Shown here piece after piece: positions 54,025-62,324 of a DNA stretch of 64,000 nucleotides (the stretch's first letter is position 1; every line of letters begins with the position of its first letter). The stretch is from Streptomyces sp. NBC_01451 (GTDB taxonomy: Bacteria > Actinomycetota > Actinomycetes > Streptomycetales > Streptomycetaceae), in assembly GCF_036227485.1 (NCBI RefSeq), contig NZ_CP109479.1, positions 7,130,001-7,194,000 on the forward strand. Direction: 5' to 3'. The notes beneath the pieces were generated by a model. It was not told the origin of the DNA, ran no database searches, and worked only from the letters and a program-made list of their open reading frames with translations. Position numbers and translations under genes: made by a program.

Positions 54025-54045
54025 CTTGCACTTTTTTGCTGCAAG
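54025..54045. promoter_or_regulatory. MalR operator candidate near malE
   Basis: CTTGCA (54025-54030) and TGCAAG (54040-54045) form a perfect 6-bp inverted repeat with a 9-bp T-rich spacer. It is 135 bp upstream of malE, in the malE promoter region. Confidence 0.7.
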
Positions 54046-54179
54046 GTCTTTCGTCGCGCTTACATGGCTGTTACGTTCACGTCGCCCGGCGGCGGCAACG
54101 GCGCGGCCGGCAAGTCGGCGGAAACGGCGGACGGGCCCGTTTCCGTCAGTACACGGGCTTTAACCCTCAAGGAGAACTC

Positions 54180-55454
54180 ATGCGGCGTGGCATAGCGGCC
54201 ACCGCGCTGGTGGCGTCCATCGCCCTCGCGGCGACGGCCTGCGGCGGAGACGACAGCGGCAGTGACAAGGCCGACGGTCCGGTCACCATCACCTGGTGGG
54301 ACACCTCCAACGCCACCAACGAGGCGCCGACGTACCAGGCTCTGGTCAAGGAGTTCGAGGCCGCCAACAAGGACGTCAAGGTCAAGTACGTCAACGTCCC
54401 CTTCGACCAGGCGCAGAACAAGTTCGACACCGCAGCCGGAGCCTCCGGCGCCCCGGACGTGCTGCGTTCCGAGGTCGGCTGGACCCCCGCCTTCGCCAAG
54501 AAGGGCTTCCTGCTGCCGCTCGACGGCACCGAGGCCCTCACCGACGAGGCCAAGTTCCAGCCCAGCCTGATCGAGCAGGCCAAGTACGACGGCAAGACGT
54601 ACGGCGCACCGCTGGTCACCGACACCCTCGCGCTGGTCTACAACAAGGCGCTCTTCGCGAAGGCCGGCATCACCGAGGCCCCGAAGACCTGGGCCGACCT
54701 GAAGACGGCCGCCGCCACCATCAAGGCCAAGACCGGCGTCGACGGCTACTGGGGCTCCACCCAGGCCTACTACGCCCAGTCGTTCCTCTACGGCGAGGGC
54801 ACCGACACCGTCGACGCCGCCGCCAAGAAGATCACCGTCAACTCGGCCGCCGCCAAGAAGGCCTACGGCACCTGGCTCGGCCTCTTCGACGGCGAGGGCC
54901 TGCACAAGGCGGACACCACCGCCGACGCGTACGCCCACATCCAGGACGCGTTCGTCACCGGCAAGGTCGCCGCGATCGTCCAGGGCCCGTGGGAGATCAC
55001 CAACTTCTACAAGGGCACCGCGTTCAAGGACAAGGCCAACCTCGGTATCGCCACCGTCCCGGCCGGCTCCACCGGCAAGGCGGGCGCCCCGACCGGCGGC
55101 CACAACCTCTCCGTGTACGCGGGCTCGGACGCCGCCCACCAGAAGGCCGCGCTGAAGTTCGTCAACTTCATGACCTCCGCGAAGTCCCAGTCGCAGATCG
55201 CCCTGAAGAACTCCACGCTGCCCACCCGCGACGACGCCTACACCGCCGAGGTCAAGGCCGACCCGGGCCTCGCCGGCTACCAGGGCGTCCTCGCCGCCGC
55301 CCAGCCCCGCCCGGCGCTGCCCGAGTACAGCTCCCTGTGGGGTCCGCTCGACACCGAGCTGCCGCAGATCGCGGCCGGCAAGGAGTCCCTCGACAAGGGC
55401 CTCGGCAACGCGGAGACCGCGATCGCCAAGCTGGTCCCGGACTTCGGCAAGTGA
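54180..55454 (+). CDS. malE: Maltose/maltodextrin-binding lipoprotein MalE
   Basis: 424 residues from ATG 54180, AAGGAGA upstream; the frame is open far upstream (to 52395) but that is malR antisense. Signal peptide with lipobox AATACGG (Cys about residue 21). The SBP family 1 blocks are ITWWDTSNATNEAPTYQALVKEFEAA, FDTAAGASGAPDVLRSEVGW and AIVQGPWEITNFYKG. It catches maltose and maltodextrins outside the cell and delivers them to MalFG. It is the first gene of the malEFG-aglA group, controlled by MalR. Confidence 0.95.
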   Translation: MRRGIAATALVASIALAATACGGDDSGSDKADGPVTITWWDTSNATNEAPTYQALVKEFEAANKDVKVKYVNVPFDQAQNKFDTAAGASGAPDVLRSEVGWTPAFAKKGFLLPLDGTEALTDEAKFQPSLIEQAKYDGKTYGAPLVTDTLALVYNKALFAKAGITEAPKTWADLKTAAATIKAKTGVDGYWGSTQAYYAQSFLYGEGTDTVDAAAKKITVNSAAAKKAYGTWLGLFDGEGLHKADTTADAYAHIQDAFVTGKVAAIVQGPWEITNFYKGTAFKDKANLGIATVPAGSTGKAGAPTGGHNLSVYAGSDAAHQKAALKFVNFMTSAKSQSQIALKNSTLPTRDDAYTAEVKADPGLAGYQGVLAAAQPRPALPEYSSLWGPLDTELPQIAAGKESLDKGLGNAETAIAKLVPDFGK

Positions 55455-55471
55455 TCGGCAACTGACTCCGA

Positions 55472-55521
55472 ACGGCCGTCGGAACTGCCCGGTCGAACCC
55501 GGGGACAGTTCTGACGGCCGT
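55472..55521 (+). terminator. malE-malF intergenic hairpin
   Basis: ACGGCCGTCGGAACTG (55472-55487) pairs with CAGTTCTGACGGCCGT (55506-55521) over 16 bp with one G-T mismatch, and CCCGG/CCGGG can extend it inside. It begins 18 bp after the malE stop, so it may terminate part of the transcripts or protect the malE mRNA, giving more MalE than MalFG. Confidence 0.7.
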
Positions 55522-55607
55522 CGGCCCTGTGCGCCGCACCCCTCGGTCTTCCTGTTGGTCTCCTTGGTCTCCTCGGACTTCCTGATCTTCCAGAAGGTGT
55601 CGAACCC

Positions 55608-56612
55608 ATGACAGTCGCCATCGACCGCGCGACCGGCAAGCGCCGCGGTGAGCCCGGGCAGCGGCCCGGACGGCTCGATCGTCTCAGGCACGCCTACCAG
55701 AAGTACTGGTACGCGTACGCGATGATCGCCCCCGTGGTCGTCGTGCTCGGCGGGCTCGTGCTCTACCCGCTCGTGCGCGGCCTCTACCTGACGCTCACGG
55801 ACGCCAACAGCCTGAACTCGGCCCGCACGATCGGCGTCAACCACATCGACGCCACGTACAAGTTCATCGGCCTCGACAACTACGCCGACATCCTGTGGGG
55901 CGACACCGCGTACGACCGCTTCTGGTCGCACTTCATCTGGACGATCGTCTGGACCGCGCTCTGCGTGGCCCTGCACTACTGCATCGGCCTCGGCCTGGCC
56001 CTGCTCCTCAACCAGAAGCTGCGCGGGCGCACCTTCTACCGGCTGATCCTGGTCCTGCCGTGGGCCGTGCCCACCTTCGTCACCGTCTTCGGCTGGCGGT
56101 TCATGCTCGCCGACGGCGGCATCATCAACTCGATGCTCGACGCGGTGCACCTGCCGTCACCGCTGTGGCTGGAGGACACCTTCTGGCAGCGGTTCGCCGC
56201 GATCATGGTCAACACGTGGTGCGGTGTGCCGTTCATGATGGTCTCGCTCCTCGGCGGCCTCCAGTCCATCGACTCCACGCTGTACGAGGCAGCGGACATG
56301 GACGGCGCGAACGCCTGGCAGCGGTTCCGGTACGTCACACTGCCGGGTCTGCGCTCCGTCAGCTCCACCGTCGTACTCCTCGGCATCATCTGGACGTTCA
56401 ACCAGTTCGCCGTGATCTTCCTGCTGTTCGGCAACACCGCCCCGGACGCACAGATCCTCGTCACCTGGGCCTACTACCTCGGCTTCGGCCAACAGCCGCG
56501 CGACTTCGCGCAGTCGGCGGCCTACGGCATGCTGCTGCTGGCCATCCTCGTCGTCTTCACCTCCTTCTACCGCCGCTGGCTGAACCGCGATGAGCAGCAG
56601 CTCGCGATCTGA
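55608..56612 (+). CDS. malF: Maltose ABC transporter permease MalF
   Basis: 334 residues, ATG 55608. Six TM helices. The EAA loop YEAADMDGANAWQRFRYVTLP is the contact site for the MsiK ATPase. N-terminal basic leader, long first TM (WYAYAMIAPVVVVLGGLVLY). It forms the channel with MalG. No ATPase gene is nearby; in Streptomyces the shared ATPase MsiK serves several sugar importers. Confidence 0.94.
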   Translation: MTVAIDRATGKRRGEPGQRPGRLDRLRHAYQKYWYAYAMIAPVVVVLGGLVLYPLVRGLYLTLTDANSLNSARTIGVNHIDATYKFIGLDNYADILWGDTAYDRFWSHFIWTIVWTALCVALHYCIGLGLALLLNQKLRGRTFYRLILVLPWAVPTFVTVFGWRFMLADGGIINSMLDAVHLPSPLWLEDTFWQRFAAIMVNTWCGVPFMMVSLLGGLQSIDSTLYEAADMDGANAWQRFRYVTLPGLRSVSSTVVLLGIIWTFNQFAVIFLLFGNTAPDAQILVTWAYYLGFGQQPRDFAQSAAYGMLLLAILVVFTSFYRRWLNRDEQQLAI

Positions 56613-56631
56613 GGCAGGAGTCCCAACCCCC

Positions 56632-57537
56632 ATGAGTGCCATGACAGTTCAGAAGTCCGAACCGACGGACCCGGCCCACACGCCGGTGCCCCGGCAGCCC
56701 GGGCGACCCGGCCGACGCCGCCTCGCCACCGCCCTCGCCTCCCACGGCATCCTGACCGTCGCGAGCCTGATCGCGCTCTTCCCGATCGCCTGGCTGCTCT
56801 TCCTGTCCCTCGGCCCGGACAAGGACGACTACCTCCACCCCGGGGGCATCTGGGACAAGATGACGTTCGACAACTACTCGTTCGTCCTCCAGCACACCAA
56901 CTTCTTCGACTGGATGAAGAGTTCGCTGATCGTCTCGCTCGGCACGACGGTCATCGGGGTCATGGTCGCGGCGACCACCGGGTACGCGGTCTCGCGGATG
57001 CGCTTCCCCGGCTACCGCAAGTTCATGTGGGTCCTCCTGGTCACCCAGATGTTCCCGATCGCCGTACTCATCGTGCCGATGTACCAGATCCTCTCGGACC
57101 TCCAGCTCATCGACAACTACCTCGGCCTGGTCCTCGTCTACTGCTCGACGGCCGTGCCGTACTGCGCCTGGCTGCTCAAGGGATACTTCGACACGATCCC
57201 CTTCGAGATCGACGAGGCGGGACGCGTCGACGGGCTGACCCCCTTCGGCACCTTCGCACGGCTGATCCTGCCACTGGCCAAACCGGGCCTGGCGGTCGCC
57301 GCGTTCTACAGCTTCATCACCGCCTTCGGCGAGGTCGCGTTCGCCTCGACGTTCATGCTGTCGGACACGAAGTACACCTTCGCGGTCGGCCTGCAGAGCT
57401 TCGTCAGCGAGCACGACGCCCAGCGCAACCTGATGGCCGCCACCGCGGTACTGGTCGCCATACCTGTCTCGGCCTTCTTCTACCTGGTCCAGAAGAACCT
57501 GGTGGCGGGCCTGACAGCGGGCGGCACCAAGGGCTGA
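56632..57537 (+). CDS. malG: Maltose ABC transporter permease MalG
   Basis: 301 residues from ATG 56632; ATG 56641 is nearly as good. Six TM helices. The EAA loop is FEIDEAGRVDGLTPFGTFAR and the C-terminus is FFYLVQKNLVAGLTAGGTKG, as in MalG. Partner of MalF. The gene starts 20 bp after malF and is in the same operon. Confidence 0.94.
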   Translation: MSAMTVQKSEPTDPAHTPVPRQPGRPGRRRLATALASHGILTVASLIALFPIAWLLFLSLGPDKDDYLHPGGIWDKMTFDNYSFVLQHTNFFDWMKSSLIVSLGTTVIGVMVAATTGYAVSRMRFPGYRKFMWVLLVTQMFPIAVLIVPMYQILSDLQLIDNYLGLVLVYCSTAVPYCAWLLKGYFDTIPFEIDEAGRVDGLTPFGTFARLILPLAKPGLAVAAFYSFITAFGEVAFASTFMLSDTKYTFAVGLQSFVSEHDAQRNLMAATAVLVAIPVSAFFYLVQKNLVAGLTAGGTKG

Positions 57538-57558
57538 CACCCGGCCCCGCGTAAAACT

Positions 57559-57582
57559 CCCGTACGGCTCCAGTCGTACGGG
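57559..57582. promoter_or_regulatory. Hairpin between malG and aglA
   Basis: CCCGTACG (57559-57566) and CGTACGGG (57575-57582) pair perfectly with an 8-base loop. It may be a partial terminator or a binding site in the malG-aglA gap. Confidence 0.5.
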
Positions 57583-57750
57583 TCGGCGGCCCGCGGTGCC
57601 CATCCGACCCCGCTGTCACCGTGGGCCGCCCCTTCAGGGCCGCGGGGCTGTATCGAACTGCGGCTCCGCCGCGGGGCGCGACCAGCCACAACGAACCCGC
57701 AGCTTCAAAACCGTCCCATGACCCGAACTCCTTTACGCACCAAGGACGTT

Positions 57751-59490
57751 ATGAGCCAGCACTCCGCCGCTCCGGCCCCGACCTCCGCCACCACCTCCGC
57801 CAACCTCACCGACCGCGGCGACTGGTGGCGCGACGCGGTGATCTACCAGGTCTACCCCCGCAGCTTCGCCGACAGCAACGGCGACGGCATGGGCGACCTG
57901 GAGGGCGTACGCACCCGGCTGCCGTATCTGCGCGACCTGGGCGTCGACGCAGTCTGGCTCAGCCCCTTCTACGCCTCCCCGCAGGCCGACGCCGGCTACG
58001 ACGTCGCCGACTACCGGGCCGTGGACCCCATGTTCGGCAACCTCCTGGACGCCGACGCCCTGATCCGCGACGCCCACGAACTGGACCTCAGGGTCATCGT
58101 CGACCTGGTCCCCAACCACTCCTCCGACCAGCACGAGTGGTTCAAGCGGGCGGTCGCGGAAGGCCCCGGCTCACCCCTCCGGGACCGCTACCACTTCCGC
58201 CCGGGCAAGGGCGAGAGCGGCGAACTCCCGCCCAACGACTGGGAGTCCATCTTCGGCGGCCCGGCGTGGACGAGGATCACCGAGCCGGACGGCACTGCCG
58301 GTGAGTGGTATCTGCACCTCTTCGCGCCCGAGCAGCCCGACTTCAACTGGGAACACCCGGCGGTCGGGGACGAGTTCCGCTCGGTCCTCCGCTTCTGGCT
58401 GGACATGGGCGTCGACGGTTTCCGTATCGACGTGGCACACGGCCTGGTGAAGGCGGCGGGCCTCCCGGACCTCGGAACCCACGACCAGGTCAAGCTGCTG
58501 GGCAACGATGTCATGCCGTTCTTCGACCAGGACGGCGTACACGCCATCTACCGCGAATGGCGCCTGCTCCTCGACGAGTACTTGGGAGACGGAAAAGGGC
58601 CCGAGGGGCCTTCCTCGGAAGGGCGGGGGCGGGAGACCGGCGGGCGGATCTTCGTCGCGGAGGCGTGGACCCCGACCATCGAGCGCACGGCGAACTACGT
58701 CCGCCCGGACGAACTCCACCAGGCGTTCAACTTCCAGTACCTGGCGACCTATTGGGACGCGGCCGAGCTGAAGGTCGTCATCGACCGCACCCTGGACGCC
58801 ATGCGTCCGGTCGGCGCCCCGGCGACCTGGGTCCTGTCCAACCACGATGTCACCCGTCACGCCACCCGCTTCGCCAACGAGCCGGGCCTCGGTACGCAGC
58901 TCCGGCTCGCCGGGGACCGCGCGCTGGGCCTGCGCAGGGCCCGCGCGGCAACCCTGCTGATGCTGGCGCTGCCCGGCTCGGCGTACGTCTACCAGGGCGA
59001 GGAACTGGGCCTGCCGGACGTCGTCGACCTCACGGACGACGTCCGCCAGGACCCCGCGTACTTCCGGGGCGAGGGCCAGGACGGCTTCCGCGACGGCTGC
59101 CGGGTGCCGATCCCGTGGACCCGCGAGGGCTCGTCGTACGGCTTCGGCGCGGGCGGCTCCTGGCTTCCGCAGCCCGCCGAGTGGGCCGAGCTGAGCGTCG
59201 AGGCGCAGACGGGCACGCCCGGCTCCACCCTGGAGCTGTACCGCGCCGCGCTCGCCGCCCGACGCGAACACCCCGGCCTCGGTGCGGGCGACTCCGTCGA
59301 GTGGCTGAAGGCGCCGCAGGGTGTCCTCGCCTTCCGGCGCGGCGAGTTCGTGTGCGTCGCGAACACCGGCGGCGAGGCGGTCACGATCCCGGCGTACGGC
59401 GAGATCCTGGTCGCCAGCGGCGAGGTCACCGTGGCGGAGGACGAGGCGAAGCTGCCGGCGGACACGACGGTGTGGTGGACGACCGGCTGA
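57751..59490 (+). CDS. aglA: Alpha-glucosidase, GH13 (cytoplasmic)
   Basis: 579 residues from ATG 57751, AAGGAC just upstream; ATG 57718 is an alternative. GH13 marks: VIYQVYPRSFADSNGDGMGD, LVPNHSSDQHEWF, nucleophile in GFRIDVAHGL, acid/base in FVAEAW and the conserved H/D in LSNHDVTRHATR. No signal peptide, so it splits imported maltose and maltodextrins in the cytoplasm. It is part of the MalR-controlled set right after malEFG. Confidence 0.94.
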   Translation: MSQHSAAPAPTSATTSANLTDRGDWWRDAVIYQVYPRSFADSNGDGMGDLEGVRTRLPYLRDLGVDAVWLSPFYASPQADAGYDVADYRAVDPMFGNLLDADALIRDAHELDLRVIVDLVPNHSSDQHEWFKRAVAEGPGSPLRDRYHFRPGKGESGELPPNDWESIFGGPAWTRITEPDGTAGEWYLHLFAPEQPDFNWEHPAVGDEFRSVLRFWLDMGVDGFRIDVAHGLVKAAGLPDLGTHDQVKLLGNDVMPFFDQDGVHAIYREWRLLLDEYLGDGKGPEGPSSEGRGRETGGRIFVAEAWTPTIERTANYVRPDELHQAFNFQYLATYWDAAELKVVIDRTLDAMRPVGAPATWVLSNHDVTRHATRFANEPGLGTQLRLAGDRALGLRRARAATLLMLALPGSAYVYQGEELGLPDVVDLTDDVRQDPAYFRGEGQDGFRDGCRVPIPWTREGSSYGFGAGGSWLPQPAEWAELSVEAQTGTPGSTLELYRAALAARREHPGLGAGDSVEWLKAPQGVLAFRRGEFVCVANTGGEAVTIPAYGEILVASGEVTVAEDEAKLPADTTVWWTTG

Positions 59491-59500
59491 GGCCGAACCC

Positions 59501-59538
59501 GCAGGGCCCGCCGCCCGGTTCGGGGCGGCGGGCCCTGC
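59501..59538 (+). terminator. Terminator of the malEFG-aglA group
   Basis: GCAGGGCCCGCCGCC (59501-59515) pairs perfectly over 15 bp with GGCGGCGGGCCCTGC (59524-59538), 8-base loop, directly after the aglA stop. Confidence 0.85.
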
Positions 59539-59730
59539 TGTCGTCCCCGGCCCCGTGAGGACTGCGGTCCGGGATCACGTGGGCCGTGTTCACATGGCGG
59601 GGCAGCATCGCCGACATGGCCCGCGCTCCGCGGCAGGCGGCCCCGGAGGGCCGCGAAAACCCGTTGGCGGACCACGGCGGCCACTGCTAGCTTTCCGGAG
59701 GCCGTGCGAGAGAACGAGGAGGTGGTACCC

Positions 59731-59784
59731 GTGAACACAGTATCGACATGGGTGCTCTCCTCCGGGGTCACGGTCGGGCGATAG
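59731..59784 (+). CDS. Possible 17-residue leader peptide
   Basis: GTG 59731 with GAGGAGG 8-9 bp upstream opens a 17-codon frame (MNTVSTWVLSSGVTVGR) ending TAG 59782-59784. It lies 46 bp before the hydrolase gene. The remainder of the 59491-59829 gap has no gene. It could be a translated leader or a chance frame. Confidence 0.3.
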   Translation: MNTVSTWVLSSGVTVGR

Positions 59785-59829
59785 GTCGTCCGGGAGCGCC
59801 GTCCAAGCGCACTCCCGAAAGGCACGACC

Positions 59830-60570
59830 ATGCGATTCACTTCCGAACAGCGCCTCGACGACGGCGTCGTCGAACGCGAATTCACCCTCGGCGAGATCCC
59901 CGGCACCCTGTGGACGCCCGGCTCCGCCGGAGCTTCCGGCGCCGCACCGGACCCGCTGATCCTGATGGCCCACAACAACGGCCTGCCCAAGGCGGATCCC
60001 CGGCTGGTGGCCCGGGCCCGGTACACCGCGGCGCGCGGCTACGCGGTGGCCACCATCGACGCGGCCGGGTGCGGTGACCGGCCCCGGTCCGCCGCCGACG
60101 AGCAGGTCCGCGCCGACCTCCGGCGGGCGATGCAGGCGGGTGAGCCGGTCGACGAGATCTTCGAGTCCTTCATCGGCCCACTGGTCGAAAAGGCGGTCCC
60201 GGAATGGCGGACCACCCTGGACGCCCTGCTCTCGCTGCCCGGGATCGGCGGCCCGGTCGGGTACTCGGGAGGGTGGACCGCCCTCGGTATCCGGCTGGTG
60301 GTGGCAGAGCCCCGCATCGCCGCCGCCGGCTTCTTCGCCGGGGGATACGTGCCCCGGGCCCTGCGGGAGGAGGCCCGGCGGGTCACCGTTCCGCTGCTGT
60401 TCCTGCTGCAGTGGGACGACGAAGGGAACCCCCGGCAGCGGGCCCTGGACCTGTTCGACGCCTTCGGCAGCGAGGAGAAGACGCTGCACGCGAATCCGGG
60501 CGGGCACACCGGCACCCCGTGGTTCGAGCTGGAGGACGGCTGCCGGTTCCTGGACCGACACCTGAAGTGA
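59830..60570 (+). CDS. Alpha/beta hydrolase (dienelactone hydrolase-like)
   Basis: 246 residues, ATG 59830. The fold runs LILMAHNNGLPKADPRLVARARYTAARGYAVATIDAAGCGD, then the nucleophile elbow GYSGG (about residue 147), Asp in LLQWDDEG and His in LHANPGGHTGTPW. The LMAHNNG motif forms the oxyanion hole region. The substrate is unknown. It lies between the mal operon and the amylase, with its own weak leader. Confidence 0.85.
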   Translation: MRFTSEQRLDDGVVEREFTLGEIPGTLWTPGSAGASGAAPDPLILMAHNNGLPKADPRLVARARYTAARGYAVATIDAAGCGDRPRSAADEQVRADLRRAMQAGEPVDEIFESFIGPLVEKAVPEWRTTLDALLSLPGIGGPVGYSGGWTALGIRLVVAEPRIAAAGFFAGGYVPRALREEARRVTVPLLFLLQWDDEGNPRQRALDLFDAFGSEEKTLHANPGGHTGTPWFELEDGCRFLDRHLK

Positions 60571-60724
60571 GGCCGGGCCGTCCGGCGGGAGGCGGACGGC
60601 AGGCCGCAGGCGGCGTCCCCGGGCCTCCGTCAGCGAGGACAGGTCCCGATATCACCTCAACACCCCTCGGCGTGAAGAGATTTCGTGTGCGTGAAGGGGG
60701 TGTGAAGAGGAGGCGTCCCAAGGG

Positions 60725-60754
60725 TTGACCGCTCGGCAAGTGGGCTCGTACCTT
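60725..60754 (+). promoter_or_regulatory. Putative alpha-amylase promoter
   Basis: TTGACC (60725-60730) and TACCTT (60749-60754) are spaced by 18 bp, fitting a sigma-70 type promoter 84 bp upstream of the amylase start. It is followed by an inverted repeat CTGAAA/TTTCAG (60763-60776). Confidence 0.6.
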
Positions 60755-60780
60755 CTGGTCGGCTGAAAGTTTTCAGTCAT

Positions 60781-60810
60781 CTTGCAGCAAGAACCGGTAA
60801 GGGATCTTGC
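60781..60810. promoter_or_regulatory. MalR operator candidate before the alpha-amylase
   Basis: CTTGCAGCAAG (60781-60791) is an 11-bp palindrome around one base, and another CTTGC follows at 60806-60810. It overlaps the start region of the transcript and matches the CTTGCAGCAA read on the minus strand near malE. Confidence 0.7.
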
Positions 60811-60838
60811 TTGGACCTTCAACGGAGAAGGACCCCAC

Positions 60839-62221
60839 ATGGCCAGTAGAACCCTCTCCGGCGCGCTCGCCCTCGTGGCGGGCGCGTCGATCGCGCTCGG
60901 TGTCCCGACGGGCGCCGCCAACGCCTCCCCGCCCGGCACCAAGGACGTCACCGCCGTCCTCTTCGAGTGGAAGTTCGCCTCGGTCGCCAAGGAGTGCACC
61001 AACACCCTCGGCCCCGCCGGCTACGGATACGTCCAGGTCTCCCCGCCCGCCGAGCACATACAGGGCTCGCAGTGGTGGACGTCGTACCAGCCGGTGAGCT
61101 ACAGGATCGCGGGCCGCCTCGGTGACGCCACCGCCTTCAAGAGCATGATCGACACGTGTCACGCGGCCGGTGTGAAGGTCGTCGTCGACACCGTCGTCAA
61201 CCACATGTCGGCGGGATCCGGGACCGGGACGGGCGGTTCGTCGTACACGAAGTACAACTACCCCGGCCTGTACTCCTCCTACGACTTCGACGACTGCACG
61301 TCGACCGTCAGCGACTACACCAACCGCGCCAACGTCCAGAACTGCGAGCTCGTCACCCTCGCCGATCTGGACACCGGTGAGGAGTACGTCCGTTCGGCCA
61401 TCGCCGGGTACATGAACTCCCTGCTCGGCTACGGCGTCGACGGTTTCCGCATCGACGCGGCCAAGCACATCCCGGCGACCGACCTGGCCAACATCAAGTC
61501 CCGGCTGAGCAACACGTCGGTGTACTGGAAGCAGGAGGCCATCTACGGCAGCGGCGAGGCGGTCCAGCCCACCGAGTACACGGGCAACGGCGACGTCCAG
61601 GAGTTCCGCTACGCCTTCGACCTCAAGCGCGTCTTCAACAACGAGAACCTCGCCTACCTGAAGAACTACGGCGAGGGCTGGGGCTACATGAGCAGCTCGG
61701 TCGCCGGGGTCTTCGTCGACAACCACGACACCGAGCGCAACGGCAGCACCCTCAGCTACAAGGACAACGCCAACTACACCCTCGCCAACGTCTTCATGCT
61801 CGCCCACCCGTACGGCGCCCCGGACATCAACTCCGGTTACGAGTTCTCCGACACGGACGCCGGGCCGCCCAACGGCGGTACCGTCAACGCCTGTTGGCAG
61901 GACGGCTGGAAGTGCCAGCACGCCTGGCCGGAGATCCTGCGCATGGTCGCCTTCCGCAACGCCGTGCGCGGCGAGTCCGTCACCAACTGGTGGGACAACG
62001 GGGGTGACGCCATCGCCTTCGGCCGGGGCGCCAAGGGCTTCGTCGCCATCAACCACGAGTCGAGCGGTCTGAGCCGCACCTACCAGACCTCCCTGCCCGC
62101 CGGGACGTACTGCAACGTGCAGAGCAACACCACGGTGAGCGTGAACAGTTCGGGTCAGTTCACCGCGACCCTCGGCTCCAACACCGCCCTCGCGATCTAT
62201 GCGGGCAAGTCCACCTGCTGA
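60839..62221 (+). CDS. amlA: Secreted alpha-amylase (GH13)
   Basis: 460 residues from ATG 60839 with GGAGAAGGA upstream. Signal peptide ends near NASPPG (about residue 29). The catalytic barrel has the first region VVDTVVNH, nucleophile in [10 protein letters not shown], acid/base in WKQEAIYG and [10 protein letters not shown], followed by the C-terminal beta domain. No starch-binding domain is present, so it is a short form like S. limosus-type amylase. It hydrolyses extracellular starch to maltodextrins for MalEFG. Regulation by MalR is likely. Confidence 0.95.
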   Translation: MASRTLSGALALVAGASIALGVPTGAANASPPGTKDVTAVLFEWKFASVAKECTNTLGPAGYGYVQVSPPAEHIQGSQWWTSYQPVSYRIAGRLGDATAFKSMIDTCHAAGVKVVVDTVVNHMSAGSGTGTGGSSYTKYNYPGLYSSYDFDDCTSTVSDYTNRANVQNCELVTLADLDTGEEYVRSAIAGYMNSLLGYGVDGFRIDAAKHIPATDLANIKSRLSNTSVYWKQEAIYGSGEAVQPTEYTGNGDVQEFRYAFDLKRVFNNENLAYLKNYGEGWGYMSSSVAGVFVDNHDTERNGSTLSYKDNANYTLANVFMLAHPYGAPDINSGYEFSDTDAGPPNGGTVNACWQDGWKCQHAWPEILRMVAFRNAVRGESVTNWWDNGGDAIAFGRGAKGFVAINHESSGLSRTYQTSLPAGTYCNVQSNTTVSVNSSGQFTATLGSNTALAIYAGKSTC

Positions 62222-62225
62222 AAGT

Positions 62226-62258
62226 TCTTGCCATTGGTTTCAAGACCCTTGCTGTAAG
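62226..62258. promoter_or_regulatory. MalR-type sites before the pullulanase
   Basis: CTTGCC (62226-62231) and CTTGCTGTAAG (62248-62258), a near-palindrome resembling CTTGCTGCAAG, lie between the amylase and the next gene. The gap has no terminator that I could find. Confidence 0.55.
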
Positions 62259-62324
62259 CCTTTCGGCGGCGGTACGGTCGCGCGGGGTCGGACCCGAAGA
62301 GCCGTGATCGCAAGGAGTCCATCC

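Noticed and set aside
52395..54179. Very long open frame upstream of malE in the same frame
   Set aside because: It is antisense to malR, and malE has a signal peptide and ribosome site at 54180; the extension is high-GC frame openness.
54060..56150. 696-codon minus-strand frame
   Set aside because: Antisense to malE and malF, with composition of a shadow frame.
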